Of a stretch of DNA of 64,000 nucleotides, positions 10,101-23,400 are shown in pieces (within the stretch, counting starts at the first letter, position 1; every line of letters starts with the position of its first letter). This DNA is from Chlorokybus atmophyticus (Eukaryota > Streptophyta > Chlorokybophyceae > Chlorokybales > Chlorokybaceae). The position numbers and the translations under genes are program-made. The stretch spans positions 1 to 64,000 of the forward strand of contig RHPI01002119.1 in NCBI GenBank assembly GCA_009103225.1, written 5' to 3'. The notes beneath the pieces were generated by a model. The model was not told where the DNA came from, made no database searches, and saw only the letters and a program-made list of their open reading frames with translations.

Positions 10101-11803
10101 CACCAGTGACATACAGGTGATGGTGTTTACAGTATGATGCAGAGCTGAGTGCACACACATCAAGCCCGGTTGGTACCACTCACGCATGTCGCATGTGTAG
10201 GTGGCTGGAAGCACGGCCGAGCTGCCGATGCCCGTGATAAAATCTCCCGTGGTGGGGACCACGTGGGCGGTGGGTCAGTCACTGTTGGTGGCGGGCGGCG
10301 GCTCCCACCCAGAGACGGACACACTGTCCTGGGACATCACCATCCTTCACTGCGCAAGCCCCGCACTCAACACATGCCACTCACACGATTACCAAGTACA
10401 CACTGCACTAGTGACGGACACACTCAATGCCAACACGCATGTGTGCGCACAACAAGACTGATGCAACTGATTGCCATCATCAGGAGTTGTCAGGCGTGAG
10501 TTCCTTCACCCTGGTGCCACCCGAGCACGACTTCTATCCTGCGCTGGTGTTGAAGCTGACCGTGACGACGGTGGTTGGGTTTGCCGCCAGCACGACACTC
10601 ACACTGCTGCCGCGCCAGACCGCCGTCACCCTCACCTCCGGCCCCGTCGGAGCTATGGTCGCCAACATCTTCTACCGCACGCCGCCCACCGGCGGCTTAC
10701 TCACTCACCAGGCCGTCATCGGCTCAACCTTCTACATCTCCGCATCCCCAACGGTAACACCGCAACGCTGTGTCAAATGGACATGTCTGTGTGCGTGTCA
10801 CACACGTAAATAGGCACACGCAAGCACGCGCGCAGCGTGGTGCGTGCGCACGTACACACACATGTGCATATGTGCATGAATATGCGTACACATGACACGA
10901 TGTCCTGTTGCAGACTGCATACGCGGGTGTCCCGTACGTATTTGCGGGCTGGTCCGACGGCGGGCTGCAGAACCATGAGGTGATTGTTCCAGCCACCCCG
11001 ACGCAGCGCATAACCTACACGGCGACGTACGCCATCAACACACCCGCTCCCGGCAGTATTGGGGCCCTTCCCGCAGGCCTGAGCCCGGCTTACGTTGGGA
11101 GCGCACCCTTCGCGGGGTTCCTCACACAGGGCGGCGCCTGGTGGGACAGCAGAACCAACATCCTCACGGTCACGGGTGCGGGGCTGGGAGCCACCGGGAA
11201 CTCAGACTCACTCTACCTGGTGTACAAGTGAGTTGCAAGCCAAAGCTGTGGCTAGGACATGTCACTGGTTGCACAAGGCTGCATAAATGATCTCACACGC
11301 GCGCACGCATGAATAAGTTTTGCGCGCACGGTCATACACGCACACCAATACCACTTTGCAGGACTGTAACACAAGTCGGTGTTGTGGACGTGGTGGCATC
11401 GATCACCAGCGTGGCGGGTGATGCGAAGGCCACGGCCGGTGTGACCATCCGCGCAGGCGGACTCGACCCTCACGCCTTCAGTGCGATACTCGTATACTCA
11501 TCCACCACGCAACGACTTGTGTTCACCGTCCGAAGCTCCCTCGGGGGTGGTACAATATCAACCTCCACCCCTTCCACGTTGTCTCTCCCAGTGTGGGTGG
11601 GGCTGAGGTACACTGCGAGGAGCGTGGCGGCCAGATACAGTGTTGATGGGGGAAAGACGTGGACCACGTGGGGAAATAATGTGGCCCCGACGCCAACACC
11701 GCTCGGGTGTGACACGGGGACGTGTGCTGCTGGGGTGGGTGTTGCTGCTGGGGAAGCGAACATCATCGCGCAAGCGGCTTTTGCGGGTCTCACCATGACA
11801 TGA
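7187..11803 (+). CDS. Secreted PQQ-type sugar dehydrogenase, PKD domain
   Basis: Exons 7187-7529, 7732-7998, 8152-8291, 8385-8440, 8649-8843, 8935-8990, 9070-9220, 9308-9401, 9498-9529, 9645-10116, 10201-10395, 10484-10753, 10914-11227, 11362-11803 join in phase (1008 aa). The start gives a signal peptide (hydrophobic LLFTIALSTLLLSSSC, probable cleavage near residue 36). Residues about 45-530 form a glucose/sorbosone dehydrogenase-like six-bladed beta-propeller: RDRGLLGMA-like block, YGLRNPFA, GDVGWNTWEELN, GWPCYEG, YQGALLMGDYS and IYRI-like VYRIL. A PKD-like domain follows (PLTVSFDSS), then a C-terminal region with paired Cys/His (ILHCASP, CHSHDY) and FAGWSDGG, seen in bacterial members, and a final beta-sandwich-like domain. 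Family members oxidise sugars using PQQ outside the cytoplasm; substrate is unknown and PQQ ligands were not verified. Intron 6 appears to start with AT and intron 7 with GC; exons 7-9 are the least certain. Confidence 0.82.
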
Positions 11804-12616
11804 GCTTGTGTCTCTTGTCGACAACCAACAGAAGATATTATCTTGTTCATGGCCTCAGCTGTAGTTCATCATACAGTCAGTTGTAGACTTGCTAAAAATA
11901 GCCGTGTCGGAAGGTTGAAGAATAAGCCTGTAGCTTACGAGCTTTTGAGACATGTGGACATGTTGGGCCTTTCGCACCCAAATAACTTATGGTGCTCAAA
12001 GCTGTGACCGCACACATCACGTATGTGCATTCCCTTGTGATCCTATGCCTGTGACTCTGCCAGCCAGCACTCTGCAGGGTCTGCAGGGTGCTGCGCGTAT
12101 CCGTGTGCTTGCAGCACTGTGTAGCTGCAGCTGTAAAAGTGCGGCAGTGTGCACACTCGTGCGCGTGCGCGCTGGTCTGTGCCACAGCATTGCATGCCGT
12201 GAGTTTTGCCGGTTATACGCAGTGTTATGGACCGTACCCCAACGCATGGCCGCCTCAAAGGACTGCCGTTCCCGGCATGAATTGGATTGGTAAAGCAAGC
12301 AAATGAAGCGCAACCACGTGCGCGGCAACGTAGGCTGCAAGCACCACCACAAGCAGCAGCCGCTGGTGAACGGGGCAGAGCTGTTGTGCATACCCGAAGA
12401 GACTTGCGTATAAAGTTTACTACGTAGCCTTTGTGCGTTGTGCCACAGCCCCAACCATCGCCAACAGCCTAAAACAGTGGTGAGTGTGCAAGGAGCATAG
12501 CATGTAGGAACAACAAGAATAGTCCCGGACTGAATGCAGCAAACGCACGTGTCAGGGACCATGCATAGCTACGATTACCAACACACAACGATATATCAAA
12601 AATGTGTCACTAGAAG
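11804..12616. other. Convergent intergenic region
   Basis: This lies between the tail-to-tail sugar dehydrogenase and UROD genes and presumably holds both 3' UTRs. No open frame with supporting features was found. Confidence 0.5.
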
Positions 12617-14598
12617 CTAGTACGTCATGCTCTTGACGGTGTCAAAAAAGTGGGCAACATTAGCTTCGGGCGTGCGCGGGTGTACGCCATGTCCGAGGTT
12701 CATGATGTGTCCCGACGGCCCCGCCTTATCAATAACCTCCTTGACCTTGGCCGTAATAATATCCTGCGATGCAAACAACACGGCGGGGTCGAGGTTGCCC
12801 TGCACGGCAGCCTGACCCACCCTCTTGCGCGCATCGGCCATGTCCACAGACCAATCGATGCTGACCACGTCCACACCCGTGCCGCCCATGCGCTCCATGA
12901 GTCCGCCACTCCCGCTGGCGTAGAGGATGAGTGGCAGGTGGGGGTGCGTGGCCTTGACGTTGTTGACAATGCGGGTGATGTAAGGGAGGGAGAAGTTGTC
13001 CCAGTCTGCGGGCGGGAGGAACGATCCCCACGAGTCGAATATCTGCACAGCCTGGGCGCCGTTATCGGCCTGATAACGGATGTATATCTCCACGGACTCG
13101 GCCAACTTGTCCAACAAGGCGTGGAGGACGTGCGGGTTCTCGTACGCCAACCGCTTGATGGTGAGATAGTCCTTGGAGGATGCGCCCTCCACGATGTACG
13201 AGGCAAGCGTCCACGGCGCACCCACAAAACCCAACACGGCGGAGTCGTTGCCCACCTCCGCACGCAAAGCACGCAGGGTCTCACCCACATAGGCGAGGTC
13301 GGCCTCGGGGTCCAGCGTGCGCACGCGGTCCACGTCCTCGCGCGTGCGCACGGGCTGGTGGATGACCGGGCCGGAGCCCTTCAGGATGTCGAACGGGATG
13401 TTCATGCCCGTGAGTGGGGTGAGGATGTCGGAGAAGAGGATCACGCCGTCCGGCTTGAACGCGCGCCACGGCTGCAAGGAGATTTCTACAGACAGGTCCA
13501 CGGTCTCGGAACGCTCCCGGAACGTGGGGTACTTCTCGCACAACTCCTGGTACACCTACAATGCACACGCCTTTGTCAGGTGAACACTGAGCACCCATGG
13601 CGCACAATGCTGATGCCACACACGCGCGCGTGTGCGCGCATGGAAGTCTATGAAGTGGTGTTGCAGGTACTCTTACATGATGTGCACGCATACAAACACT
13701 TGGGCACTCACATACATGTATACATGCACATGCATACTGTGTCTAGGTTCTCCACGGCTTGCAATTGGCTACATAAACTGGTCACCTGTTGGCTTGTAAC
13801 ACTGATGCCCGCAGTGCAATTACCTAAAGCAGCGATACAAATGCAATGACAACCCACACTGCATGAACGAGTTGATTGCAAGCACTAGTTGCTGCGTGTG
13901 TGCGCGTGAGTGTGGCATAAGCATTGTGTCTATGTCCTCCATGTCTTGCAACGATGATGAACACACTTCACGAAAAAAATAGATGGTCACTACTGGCATA
14001 CGACAGGCCTGTGCTGTTGTACAAATCAAGTCACCTGTGGTAGATTAGTATATTCTGTGTGTTCACCTTTTGAACTACGTGCGATTATGTTGCTGTGTGT
14101 AGGCAGAGTAGTGTGTGTGTCTCTCCCTGTCCACCACTGACTCATGCAGATGCTGATATTTAAGCGCCATACCAGAAAACAAACAACGGTCGTGCAGTAC
14201 CAAGAAGTAACAAACGAATATGAGAACCGTGCCAACCAATAGCCACGGAACTTTGCACGCACGCAAGGAAGAAACTAAACCGAGGCCACTAGACCCACCT
14301 TCATGTAGCGTCCGGCCTGGCGCATCATCCACACGGGTGGCCGTTCCACCCTCTCGCCCCTCGCAGCGCGCACCAGCAAGGGCTCTGCGGCAGCGGCGGA
14401 GGAGGAGGAGGAGGCAGCGGCGGCGATGGCGGTGGCGCTTGAGGAGTAATCAGGGGCGACGGCGGCAGAGACTCGCAGCGGGCCCCTCCGCACTGCCGCG
14501 CGACCCCCTGCATTGCTATTCCTCTTGTGGGCAACGAGTGAGTCCCCGGACAACCATGCGGAGGCCGTTGTTGCCGCCGTTGCCGCCGCCGCCGCCAT
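12617..14598 (-). CDS. hemE: Uroporphyrinogen decarboxylase, plastid
   Basis: Two exons on the minus strand, 14598-14299 and 13555-12617, join in phase 0 (donor AAG/GTGGGT, acceptor TAG/GTGTAC) to give 412 aa. The enzyme removes four acetate carboxyls from uroporphyrinogen III to make coproporphyrinogen III for heme and chlorophyll. The N-terminal ~60 residues are Ala/Ser-rich with scattered Arg, a chloroplast transit peptide. The mature part shows the family signature split by the intron (RQAGRYMK, then [17 protein letters not shown]), the catalytic-Asp block [29 protein letters not shown] with the conserved Tyr, and NLGHGVHP with the conserved His. Length and the plant-like [12 protein letters not shown] wording fit the chloroplast isoform. 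The start is the first Met of the Ala-rich run; the frame stays open upstream to 14742, but that part lacks transit character. Confidence 0.95.
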
Positions 14599-14799
14599 TG
14601 CTGCCGCCGCTTGCAGCTCCCAATGATTGCAAATCCTATGGCAGGAATACGGTAGCAAAACCCTCACCCGGTATTCCGAATACTGAAGTGAACAAGGAAA
14701 GGACCAATGAGATTTGACGTCGTTGCACGGCATTTCGCACAAACGGATAAAACTTCAACTGATGTTAGATAAGGCTTGAAAGTACATCAACCGAGGCGT

Positions 14800-14811
14800 A
14801 AAAACGCAAAA
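14800..14811 (-). terminator. Pol III oligo-T terminator of tRNA-Cys
   Basis: On the minus strand a TTTT run (14811-14808) begins 8 nt after the tRNA 3' end, followed by TTTTT (14804-14800). This is the usual RNA polymerase III stop signal. Confidence 0.75.
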
Positions 14812-14818
14812 TCTCAGC

Positions 14819-14890
14819 AGGACGCACCCAGGTTTGAACTGGGGACCTGCTGATCTGCAGTCAGCCGCTCTACCACTGAGCTATACGTCC
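14819..14890 (-). tRNA. tRNA-Cys (GCA)
   Basis: Read on the minus strand this folds as a complete cloverleaf: acceptor GGACGTA with TGCGTCC (one G-T pair), D arm with AGTGGTAGAGC, a 5-bp anticodon stem GCTGA/TCAGC around loop CTGCAGA (anticodon GCA), and T arm with GGTTTGAAC on the plus strand. The discriminator base is U (plus 14819 is A), the expected tRNA-Cys identity base. It has no intron. Confidence 0.95.
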
Positions 14891-17425
14891 AGGTGATGTC
14901 AGGCATGGTGGCTGCATATACTATAATGTTTTTAATTACAAGATGTGCAGTGCATTGGGGTCAATGCGTCTTCATAAGCCAACCGGCTGTTCGGGTATAT
15001 CTCCGACGCGTCCGTACAAATGTTGTACTACATTCAGTCGGACGTAATAAAAGTCGACAACAATAACAACTGATCAAAGTGTAGCATCGTAACTAGCGTT
15101 TCATACAACTTGTATACATTCATTTGTTACCAACATCCGTAGCTAACATGTTAGTATGATTTCATCTACAGACGACGAGCAAAATGGATCAGATTATATA
15201 TACCAAAAACACATGCAAAAAAAAAAATACGTGTGTATATATATGTATATATAAAATCGCGTATACCACGAATATACCTGATGGTTGATATGATAGTCAC
15301 ATCTGCGTCCATGAGTGTGGGTGCTGACGCACATACGCTTTCATAAACGTTAAATTTTCATACCATTATCACGCATTTGGCTGCAATAGCGCAAGGGTTA
15401 AGTTTTGTATTGCTTACACACGAGGTGTGCATGTGCATGTGCGTACGTGCGTACACGCTTATAATCGCATTTTTATGTAAGTGCTGTAGTCAATTGCCTT
15501 CAATAAATGCATGACACGTTTATCACGAATGTGCGTCATAATTTTTGTGGTTCAAGGGGAAACATGCCGTGAATGACAGTGATTTAAATTGCTAGGCCAA
15601 AGTTCAACATTCACAACATTTAAAGTAATCAGACCATGACGCTCAGATAAATTGATTCGGCTGCAGTGCGTTGCTTGGTGCCCCTTTTGTGTTAGCGATT
15701 AATCGTTGGTGTTGAGTGGTAGGGTGTGAAACAGTTAAAGTGAGGGTTAGAAAGATGGCATGTGTTTGGGGAATTGGGCCCGCCCCGACCTCGTACTGCA
15801 AAAAGCGCGCGCGTTTTAACCGCTAACTGTTGCAATTCTGGTGGCAAAACGCCGATATCTGGACTCCGCCGTTGCAACATTGTTGCTGTAGATATGCCAA
15901 TGAGATAATCTACAGCATTGGTGCAATGATTGGCATCTCTACGCTAACCCGTTTGATCACAATTGTGTGTGACTAAATAGTAGCCTAACAACGCAAATTA
16001 TTGTTTAGTTAAGTCTTAACGTTAAGGTGTTTAAGGTTGGTATTATTTTACCAATCATAATACCATTGTGTTACCCACTTGTAACCTTTAACCGTAACGT
16101 GACACATACGTTACTACTTAATTTGCCACCTTGGTAAGTGTGTTACATGTCATGTCATATGGGCCATGGGCAACAATATGCCGGCGTATGTGCACCGCGC
16201 ATATTAAGCTCATTATTCGTATTTACTTGCATGTTTGGAGCAGTTGCATGACGTGGGGATGTGCTTTGGATGGTCAATGTATTTCTTACAGATTGAACTG
16301 GCTGATAGTTAATAGACGCCGCCTAGCTAATGAGCGGCAGTTGCAGGTGCCGTATGTGATGCCATGGTGAGGGCTTTGCGTGCGCCCTAATGCCGGCCGC
16401 CCCGCCCAATCAGCCGCACCGCTTGTTGGCCTTGTTTTTTGAGGATCCATCTTAACGACCATCAACTCTCATAATTTGCAAGCATACATGTACATGACAT
16501 TTGTGTCTTTCTTTTGGAGAGAGTCTTACATGTGGACAAGAGCGTAAATAAAGGGGTGTTGGTGTTTAAACAAGATTCCATCCGTATGGCATGGAGAGTG
16601 ATCCAAACGATTTTCGCCTGACACACTTACATGACAATATCATATTACTTTTTTCAAAAAGGGAGGTACCGGGTGGTTGGAGTTTGGGGTGGCTTAAAAA
16701 CCTGATATTATAGCAATTCATATGTAAGCTGATTATAACATGCAAGCAAGACAGTATTACCATCCCAATAGGCATTGATTGCGGACGTACATGTGGTTTA
16801 TAATTAAGATCTGATTATCTAAGTAAAGAGCTGTTAACTGGCCTCTACCCCAATCACCATCCCTTACAAGTTTGGTGTGTATACACGCAGAAGAATGAAG
16901 ACGGTATGCGTGTTCGAGTGTAAGTGTTAGTGTAAGTGTCGAGCAGATGATCTGAAAAAACTGCGAGTGAGTTGCTTGCTATCTTTCGCTTCGTTCTGGT
17001 AACAAAGTATCTTCAATACTTTCGCGCCTTAATAAAAGTACTCATAACTTTTTGGGATGAATGTGTACAGTTCGACTGTGTGTATTGTGTGTATGATCAA
17101 AGAGCAAGGGCTTGCCACTTGCTGAAGACTGGGTTGACTACACACTTTTTATACAATGTTTTCTTGGGAGCATGTATGTAGTGTTGTGTGGACTTTATTC
17201 TTGTTACCTAGGCCTGCCCTTAGTCTCTTAAGGGTGAGTGCTGCTCGGTAGCGCATCGCGTTAATTGTCCGCGCGTCAGCATTCGACGTGCTGTGTCGAC
17301 CGCCGACGCATCACGTGACCTGCGAGCTAGCACTAAGCGATCAAAACTTAGGGTTAGCCCTTGGGAGGAGGAGAGCGGAGAAGAAAAACAGTTTGGGCGG
17401 CAGGGTGGGCATTGTGGAGGTCGTC
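14891..17425. other. AT-rich intergenic region
   Basis: About 2.5 kb with no convincing gene. It contains a TA/TG microsatellite near 15220-15255 and a TTAGGGTTA motif at 17348-17356, just upstream of the dynein start. The last ~130 bp before 17426 are open in the dynein frame and GC-rich and are probably 5' UTR. Confidence 0.5.
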
Positions 17426-20400
17426 ATGGGGGTGCCTGTGGAGGGCGCTCCCGCCGTAGCCTCCGCCACACCGGTGGAGGCGGCGGACGCACGGGTACAA
17501 TGGATGCGGCACAAGACTTGCATCGCACTGCAGGTGAGATTGTTACGCACTGACATGAACGGTTTGGAAGGTGGATTGTTGTTTTAGGGTTGACAATATG
17601 CTGAGAAGAACCAATGTTATACACAGCTATCAGAGGAGGCGTTTGATGAGTGCCTTGCTGATGATGACAACCAGCAGCACCTTGTCGACTTTCTGGACAA
17701 TGAATCCAGCAGCGACGCCCACTCTGCGCTTCTGTTCTATTCCATATCAAGGGTAACAATCATGTTGTAACTGCGGCCTGCATTCAGTTGCAGTAGTAGT
17801 ACTGAAGTGTTCATGAACAGGTCATTCACCCTGAAGTGGAAGAGAAGCCTTCAGTGCCAGAAGGAGAACATATCACCGATGGTGACGAGGGTGAGAACGA
17901 GTTGCATTCTGAGGATGAGACTGCAACTGCAGCAGATGATGGAGCCGAGGAGGAGGCAGAACCCCAGACGCCTGCAGCGACAACAACAGCTGAAGATGGA
18001 GTTGAGAAAGCAGCTGGGGGGGAACCAGATACAGGACAAGACGGAGTGGACCCAACAGCTGCAGCTGATGGACATGCTAATGGACATGCTGATGCCATCA
18101 ATGCGGAGCAGCCTGTCAAACAGCAGCCTGCACCCATCATCAGACAGGTTTGTGTGTTTACACGTACACGTGTGATTGCATGCACTGTCCTGCATCCAGG
18201 CTGATGCGGTATGGCTGTGGGTGTTGTCGCACAGGTGCTGTGCATGTGCATGCAACACCTACCAGAGGAAGCTTCGTCAAGTAGTGCGGTGTACTTCATG
18301 CGGTCGGGGAAAGCGGGTGGTGTTCAAGCCAAGGCCATAAGCGACTGGCTCAACTTTGGCGTGCTTGCGGATGGACCATCACTTGCAGCCATGGAACAGG
18401 TGTGCATGCTAGCTACTGGTATGGGTCGCAGGTTGCTTTCGAACCGGTTGAAGAAGATGTAATCACATTATCCCTGTGCAGGTGTTGTCGCATGTGTTTG
18501 TCAGGATTCTTGCTGGCTCTGGGAAAGGAAGCAAGGGGTTGCTCAACGGAGACGGACACAACGTCACCGACAACAGCCGTAATGAGCTCGTGAGCAACCT
18601 GCAAAAGTTCGCATCACAGGTACATCATATGGTGCAGGGTTTGGTGTCGGAGTAAGAGGTGTTTTTAATGTGCATAAACAAGGCAAATGCGCAACGTTGT
18701 CACAAATCTGTTTGCATGTGGCAGGTTTCGCATGCCATGCAGCAGCTCACTGGCGACATTCACTTGGACATTCCTGCGATCACTATCGATAACCCAAGGA
18801 AGGCCGCAGAGGACTTTGATCTCTTGAACCAAGTAAGTGTATGCTCTGTGTCGTGTCGTGTCGACTGCTACACTACCAGCGTATACTGCAGGTGACTCTT
18901 ACGTGTTGAACTCATGTTTGTTGTGCGTGCAGCTGGAAACCGCAGTGAACCACTGGACTTCGGTGCTGGCTTCAGCCATCCTGAAGGAGACTGAGAAGGT
19001 GAACTCCTCAACGCGATGAAGACTAGACTCCATTGCTAGCCAGCCTAGTCGAGTGTGAATCAATCTTCTTCTCTGCTTGCAGAAACCTGTTGGTAAGGGT
19101 CCTTTGGCGGAGATCGAGTTCTGGCGGGAGCGCAACGCGTCCCTCAGCGGTCTGTACGAGCAGCTGAACCTGCCGCACGTGCGATGCATGATCGAGACGC
19201 TGGAGATCGGGTCGGGAGACTCCAACTTGCTGCAGGCGTTTGCCGCGCAGGTTAAGGCTTTGATGTTCTCATGCGTGTGCGTGTGCGTGTGCGTGTGCGT
19301 GCATGTGTGCTTATCACCGCTTGTGGGTTTACACTCAGTTGCTCAACTGCTTACGTGCACTGACATCGGATGTGCTTGCGTACGCGCACAGTTTGCGGAG
19401 CTTACAAAACTGTACATAGAGGCCAAGGACAACGCCAAGTTTCTCACCACCCTCGAACGCCACTTCAAGGTCTGCACCAATAACCTTTGCAAGGGCATTG
19501 TTGTTGCTTACCGCTTACCAGCATGTGGCCCTGCAGAACATCACATCCGGCACGCTTGCGATGGTGCTGGACACCCTGCCGCCCATGATGAACGCCCTCA
19601 GGATGGTGTGGGTGATATCACGCCACTACTCCGATGACAACCGCATGGGTTCACTCATGGAGCGCATCGCTAATGAAGTGAGTGTGTGCAAGCTGCTACG
19701 ATACACACAAACAAGCACAAGCAGTTGCTTAGTCTTGTGTATGTGTGTGCGTGTATCAGATTGCGGATAAAGTAGCGGATGAGATCGACTGCAAGGTGCT
19801 GTTCCACCTCACGCCTTCGGACGCCAAGCAACGCATCGATGGCGCAAAAAGCGTGCTCGAAGCATGGTCAGAAGTCTACTTACAAGTGAGTAGCATGAAC
19901 AAATTGCACCTATCTTGTTTGTTGTGTCAAGTACTCACCCTCATCATGCATCAGGTCAGGGAGAAGATTGAGATCTCCGGTCGCGATGCTCGCTGGGAGT
20001 TCGATCGCAAGCGTCTGTTCGAGCGCACCAGCTACATGGCCGGCATATGCGGCGACCTCAGGCAGATGGTGGAAGTGGTGGACGACTTCCACAAGTTCTT
20101 GGGACCGGAGCTGAAAGCTGTCACGGGGGACGCGCAAGGCATCGACGATGTCATCAAGGTAGGTGTTTTGTTGTATGGTTTGAGATTGCTATCATGTGCC
20201 AGGGCTCATATGTGTGTATCATCTTCATCAGAAAGTGGCTGCTATGGTGGAGCCCATTGAGCAGCTGCACTTTGATGCATTCGACAAGCGCTTTGGGGCG
20301 CAATGGGCTGCTGTAACAGCAAAGTTCAATGCCGACAAAGAGCAGGTCAGTGTGTGCATTGGTTTCTCTCAACAGCACGAATTCTCTATCAGTAGTATGT

Positions 20401-23400
20401 TTCTTACGTCTTTGTGGTAACCACAGATTGAGCGAGCCACCCGCGCCTTCATCGACACCTCCTTCAAGAAGCTGCGCAGTGCCGAAGGCGCGTTCGAGCT
20501 TCTGCAGAACTTCAAACAGATCAAGAGCGAGGGAGCTATTAACAGGCAAATGATGGACAAGTTCACCGACATACTCGAACAGGTCTGTACATAACGGCTC
20601 ATGTTATGGGTGCAAAGAGCCTCAGACTCAGACTCAGAACCAACCAGTTGTAATTCTTGCATGCAGCTGTCACGCGAGATAGACGCTACCCGGGAGCTGT
20701 TTGAGCAGAACATCAGCAGCCCACTCTCCACGCGCAACCAGGTACACACGCTCATCATCAGACATGCCCACATTGCTTACTTACATGCCTTCATGACCGA
20801 CCCATGTGTGTTTGTCCACACACAGCCCCCTGTTGCTGGTGCCATCAGCTGGGCCCGCTCCCTCTTTGGTCGTGTTCGCAAGACCATGAACAAGATCCAG
20901 ACCATGGGCGACGCCCTCGTCAAAGAGGAGGCAGGCCTTGAGGTCATGAACAAGTACACTGCGCTGGCCAAGTCCATCATGATCTTCGAAAAACAATGGT
21001 TCAGCCAGTGGGCCGAAGCGGCAGATGCGATGGCTATGAACCATCTCAAGCAGCCTATTCTGAGGAAGGAAGTTGCGAGTGAAGGGGCAAGCAAGATTGT
21101 TGCCAACTTTCATCCGGACCTCACGCGTCTCATCCGTGAGACGCGCTACTTGGACAGGCTCGGGTTCACGTTCCCTGAGCTTGCCCTCAATGTCACGCTC
21201 CAAGAGGAGAAGTATCATGCGTACGTGGAGGGTCTGCAGAGCATGCTGGCGCATTATCAAGCGGTCATTGGGAGCATAAGCCCGGTGGAACGCACACTGC
21301 TAGAAGTAAGAGACAGAGCCATTGTCCTGTCATGTCTCGTGCATCATGCTCAGCAACAGCCAACATGGCACGCGTGTCATTGTGCACAGGTGCGGTTGGA
21401 GCGCTTGGAAAGGTGTTTGGATGCTGGTTTCAGCCCTCTGAACTGGAACAGCCTGGGCATACCAGAGTTCATAACTTCGTGCACAAAGGCGATCAACGAG
21501 TTCAACTCCCTCGTTCATCAGGTATTGTCCTCAGCCACTGCAGTGTGAGCACATCTCACTGCATACCCAACACTGCTATTCTTCCACCCAACACAGGTGC
21601 AAAAGAACGCCAGCATCATTGAGAAGGTTGTGGCGTCCATTGGCAATGCAACGCTTATCAAGGACATGCCAACCGACGCTGCAGAGGGAGACATCACGGA
21701 CTTACAGGTATACAACGCTGGGGGGAAGCACTTGACATGGGTGCACGCAGGTTTTACTTGAGGTTAGATTCAAGGTTGGACTCAAACACTGTTCTGTTGC
21801 CTCCCTCAGGAGTTCTATGAGAGCCTGGAGCGCCACAGACTGGAAACTGTAGACGAACTGGTCCACAAGTACGAAAACCTCCTCCACCTAACCAACTCTG
21901 CGTCATCCTGTCATCACGCACTGATAGTGCAAACCCACTTACAACATACACGTGCTATGCTTTGATGTTTCTCACAGGTACCGGACCATCGCTCCCCTGT
22001 TGGGTAAAGTGGAGGAGGCCGTGGGTGGCACGAACACGGGTCGTTCCCCCCAGATGCGCGACTACTACTTGCACTGGGAGCGCGCCATCTTCGAGGCCCT
22101 CACTCGCATGGTCCTCAACAGCATGACCAAGTTACATGCTACTCTTGCATCACGCATACCAAAGAAACAACTCCCGGGAGCGCCGAGACAAGTATTGCCA
22201 CCGCCGCTGTTTAAGATCAGCGCGTCCCTAAGCGCTCCGGAGATCGTCGTGCAACCGCCGGTGAATGACGTGACGAAGCTGTTGGGGAGACTGGTGAGTA
22301 CTACCACTAGTTGTGCATGCGTGACAAGTGTTACGTTGAGGGCTTACGGTTTGTATCTCTCCCAAGGTGAGGAACATTGTGGAGTGCACGCGGCCGTTTA
22401 TAAGGTGGATGGACGGCACGTGCGTAGAGACTCCCGATCAGCGTGTCAATGGGGAGGACGAGGAGCCTGTTGTCTTCACCTTCTATTGGGATGTGTCGGC
22501 GAACTCGCAGGCATGTGTTGGTTTCATGTGGGTATGTATCATAGTGGCATGAGTGGCATAGTCTTATAGCTGCTGCGTGTCGCAGGTTATCAAGCTGATG
22601 CTGCAGTTGAACCATGCCATCCAGAAGACCATCAGCGGCATCAACAGGTAGGTCACGCTCACGTGTAAATGCAGATGAGATTAAACATTCACAGCAGCAC
22701 TTGTCTGACCATATATGTATTCAATGCCGAATTGACTCTGTTGTGGGCAGATACATCGAGAACTGGCGCAAGTACCATCACCTCTGGAAGCAAGAAAAGA
22801 ACGTCATTCTCGAACGCTTTGCTGCGAAGAACCCAAGCTGTGCAGAGTTCGAGGACAAGCTGTCCAAGTACACAAAGGTGTGCTCACCTTCGCAGAACCA
22901 TCATCAGCAGTAACAGTAACCACTAACCCTTACATGTTTCTGCTGCAGGTTGCCAACGATGTTTGGGACCAGCCCAAAGACAAGACCGTAGACTTTGTGA
23001 TGGTTTCTGCACATCAGCTGGCCGCATCCGTGAGAGGAGAAGCCTTGAATTGGGTGCAGGTAAGCCTTACATGCAAGAATTAGCATAGTTTCACTCAAGA
23101 GACCACTCTATTACCAAATCTCAGTTGGCACTCACTCACTCCTTTGTAGGCTATCGGCAAGGTTATGAACGACGTCGACAGGAAGCTCCTTGTCGGTCTT
23201 GAGAACTCCATCAGCAAGTACCAGGAGTCGCTTCATAAGCCGCCGGAGACGCTGGAGGACCTGAAGTTCGTGCTGAACGTCGTTGCTAGTTTGCACGCGC
23301 AGTCCATGCAGGTGAGGGGTGGGATGGATGAATGCTTGATATGTCGATAGGATGCTGTTGACATGTGTCCGCGTGCGTGCAACAGATGGAGATTGAGTAT

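Noticed and set aside
12650-13849. 399-codon open frame on the plus strand across UROD exon 2
   Set aside because: It is the exact antisense of the recognised UROD coding exon, and its translation has no domain sense. High GC at codon position 3 keeps the opposite strand open.
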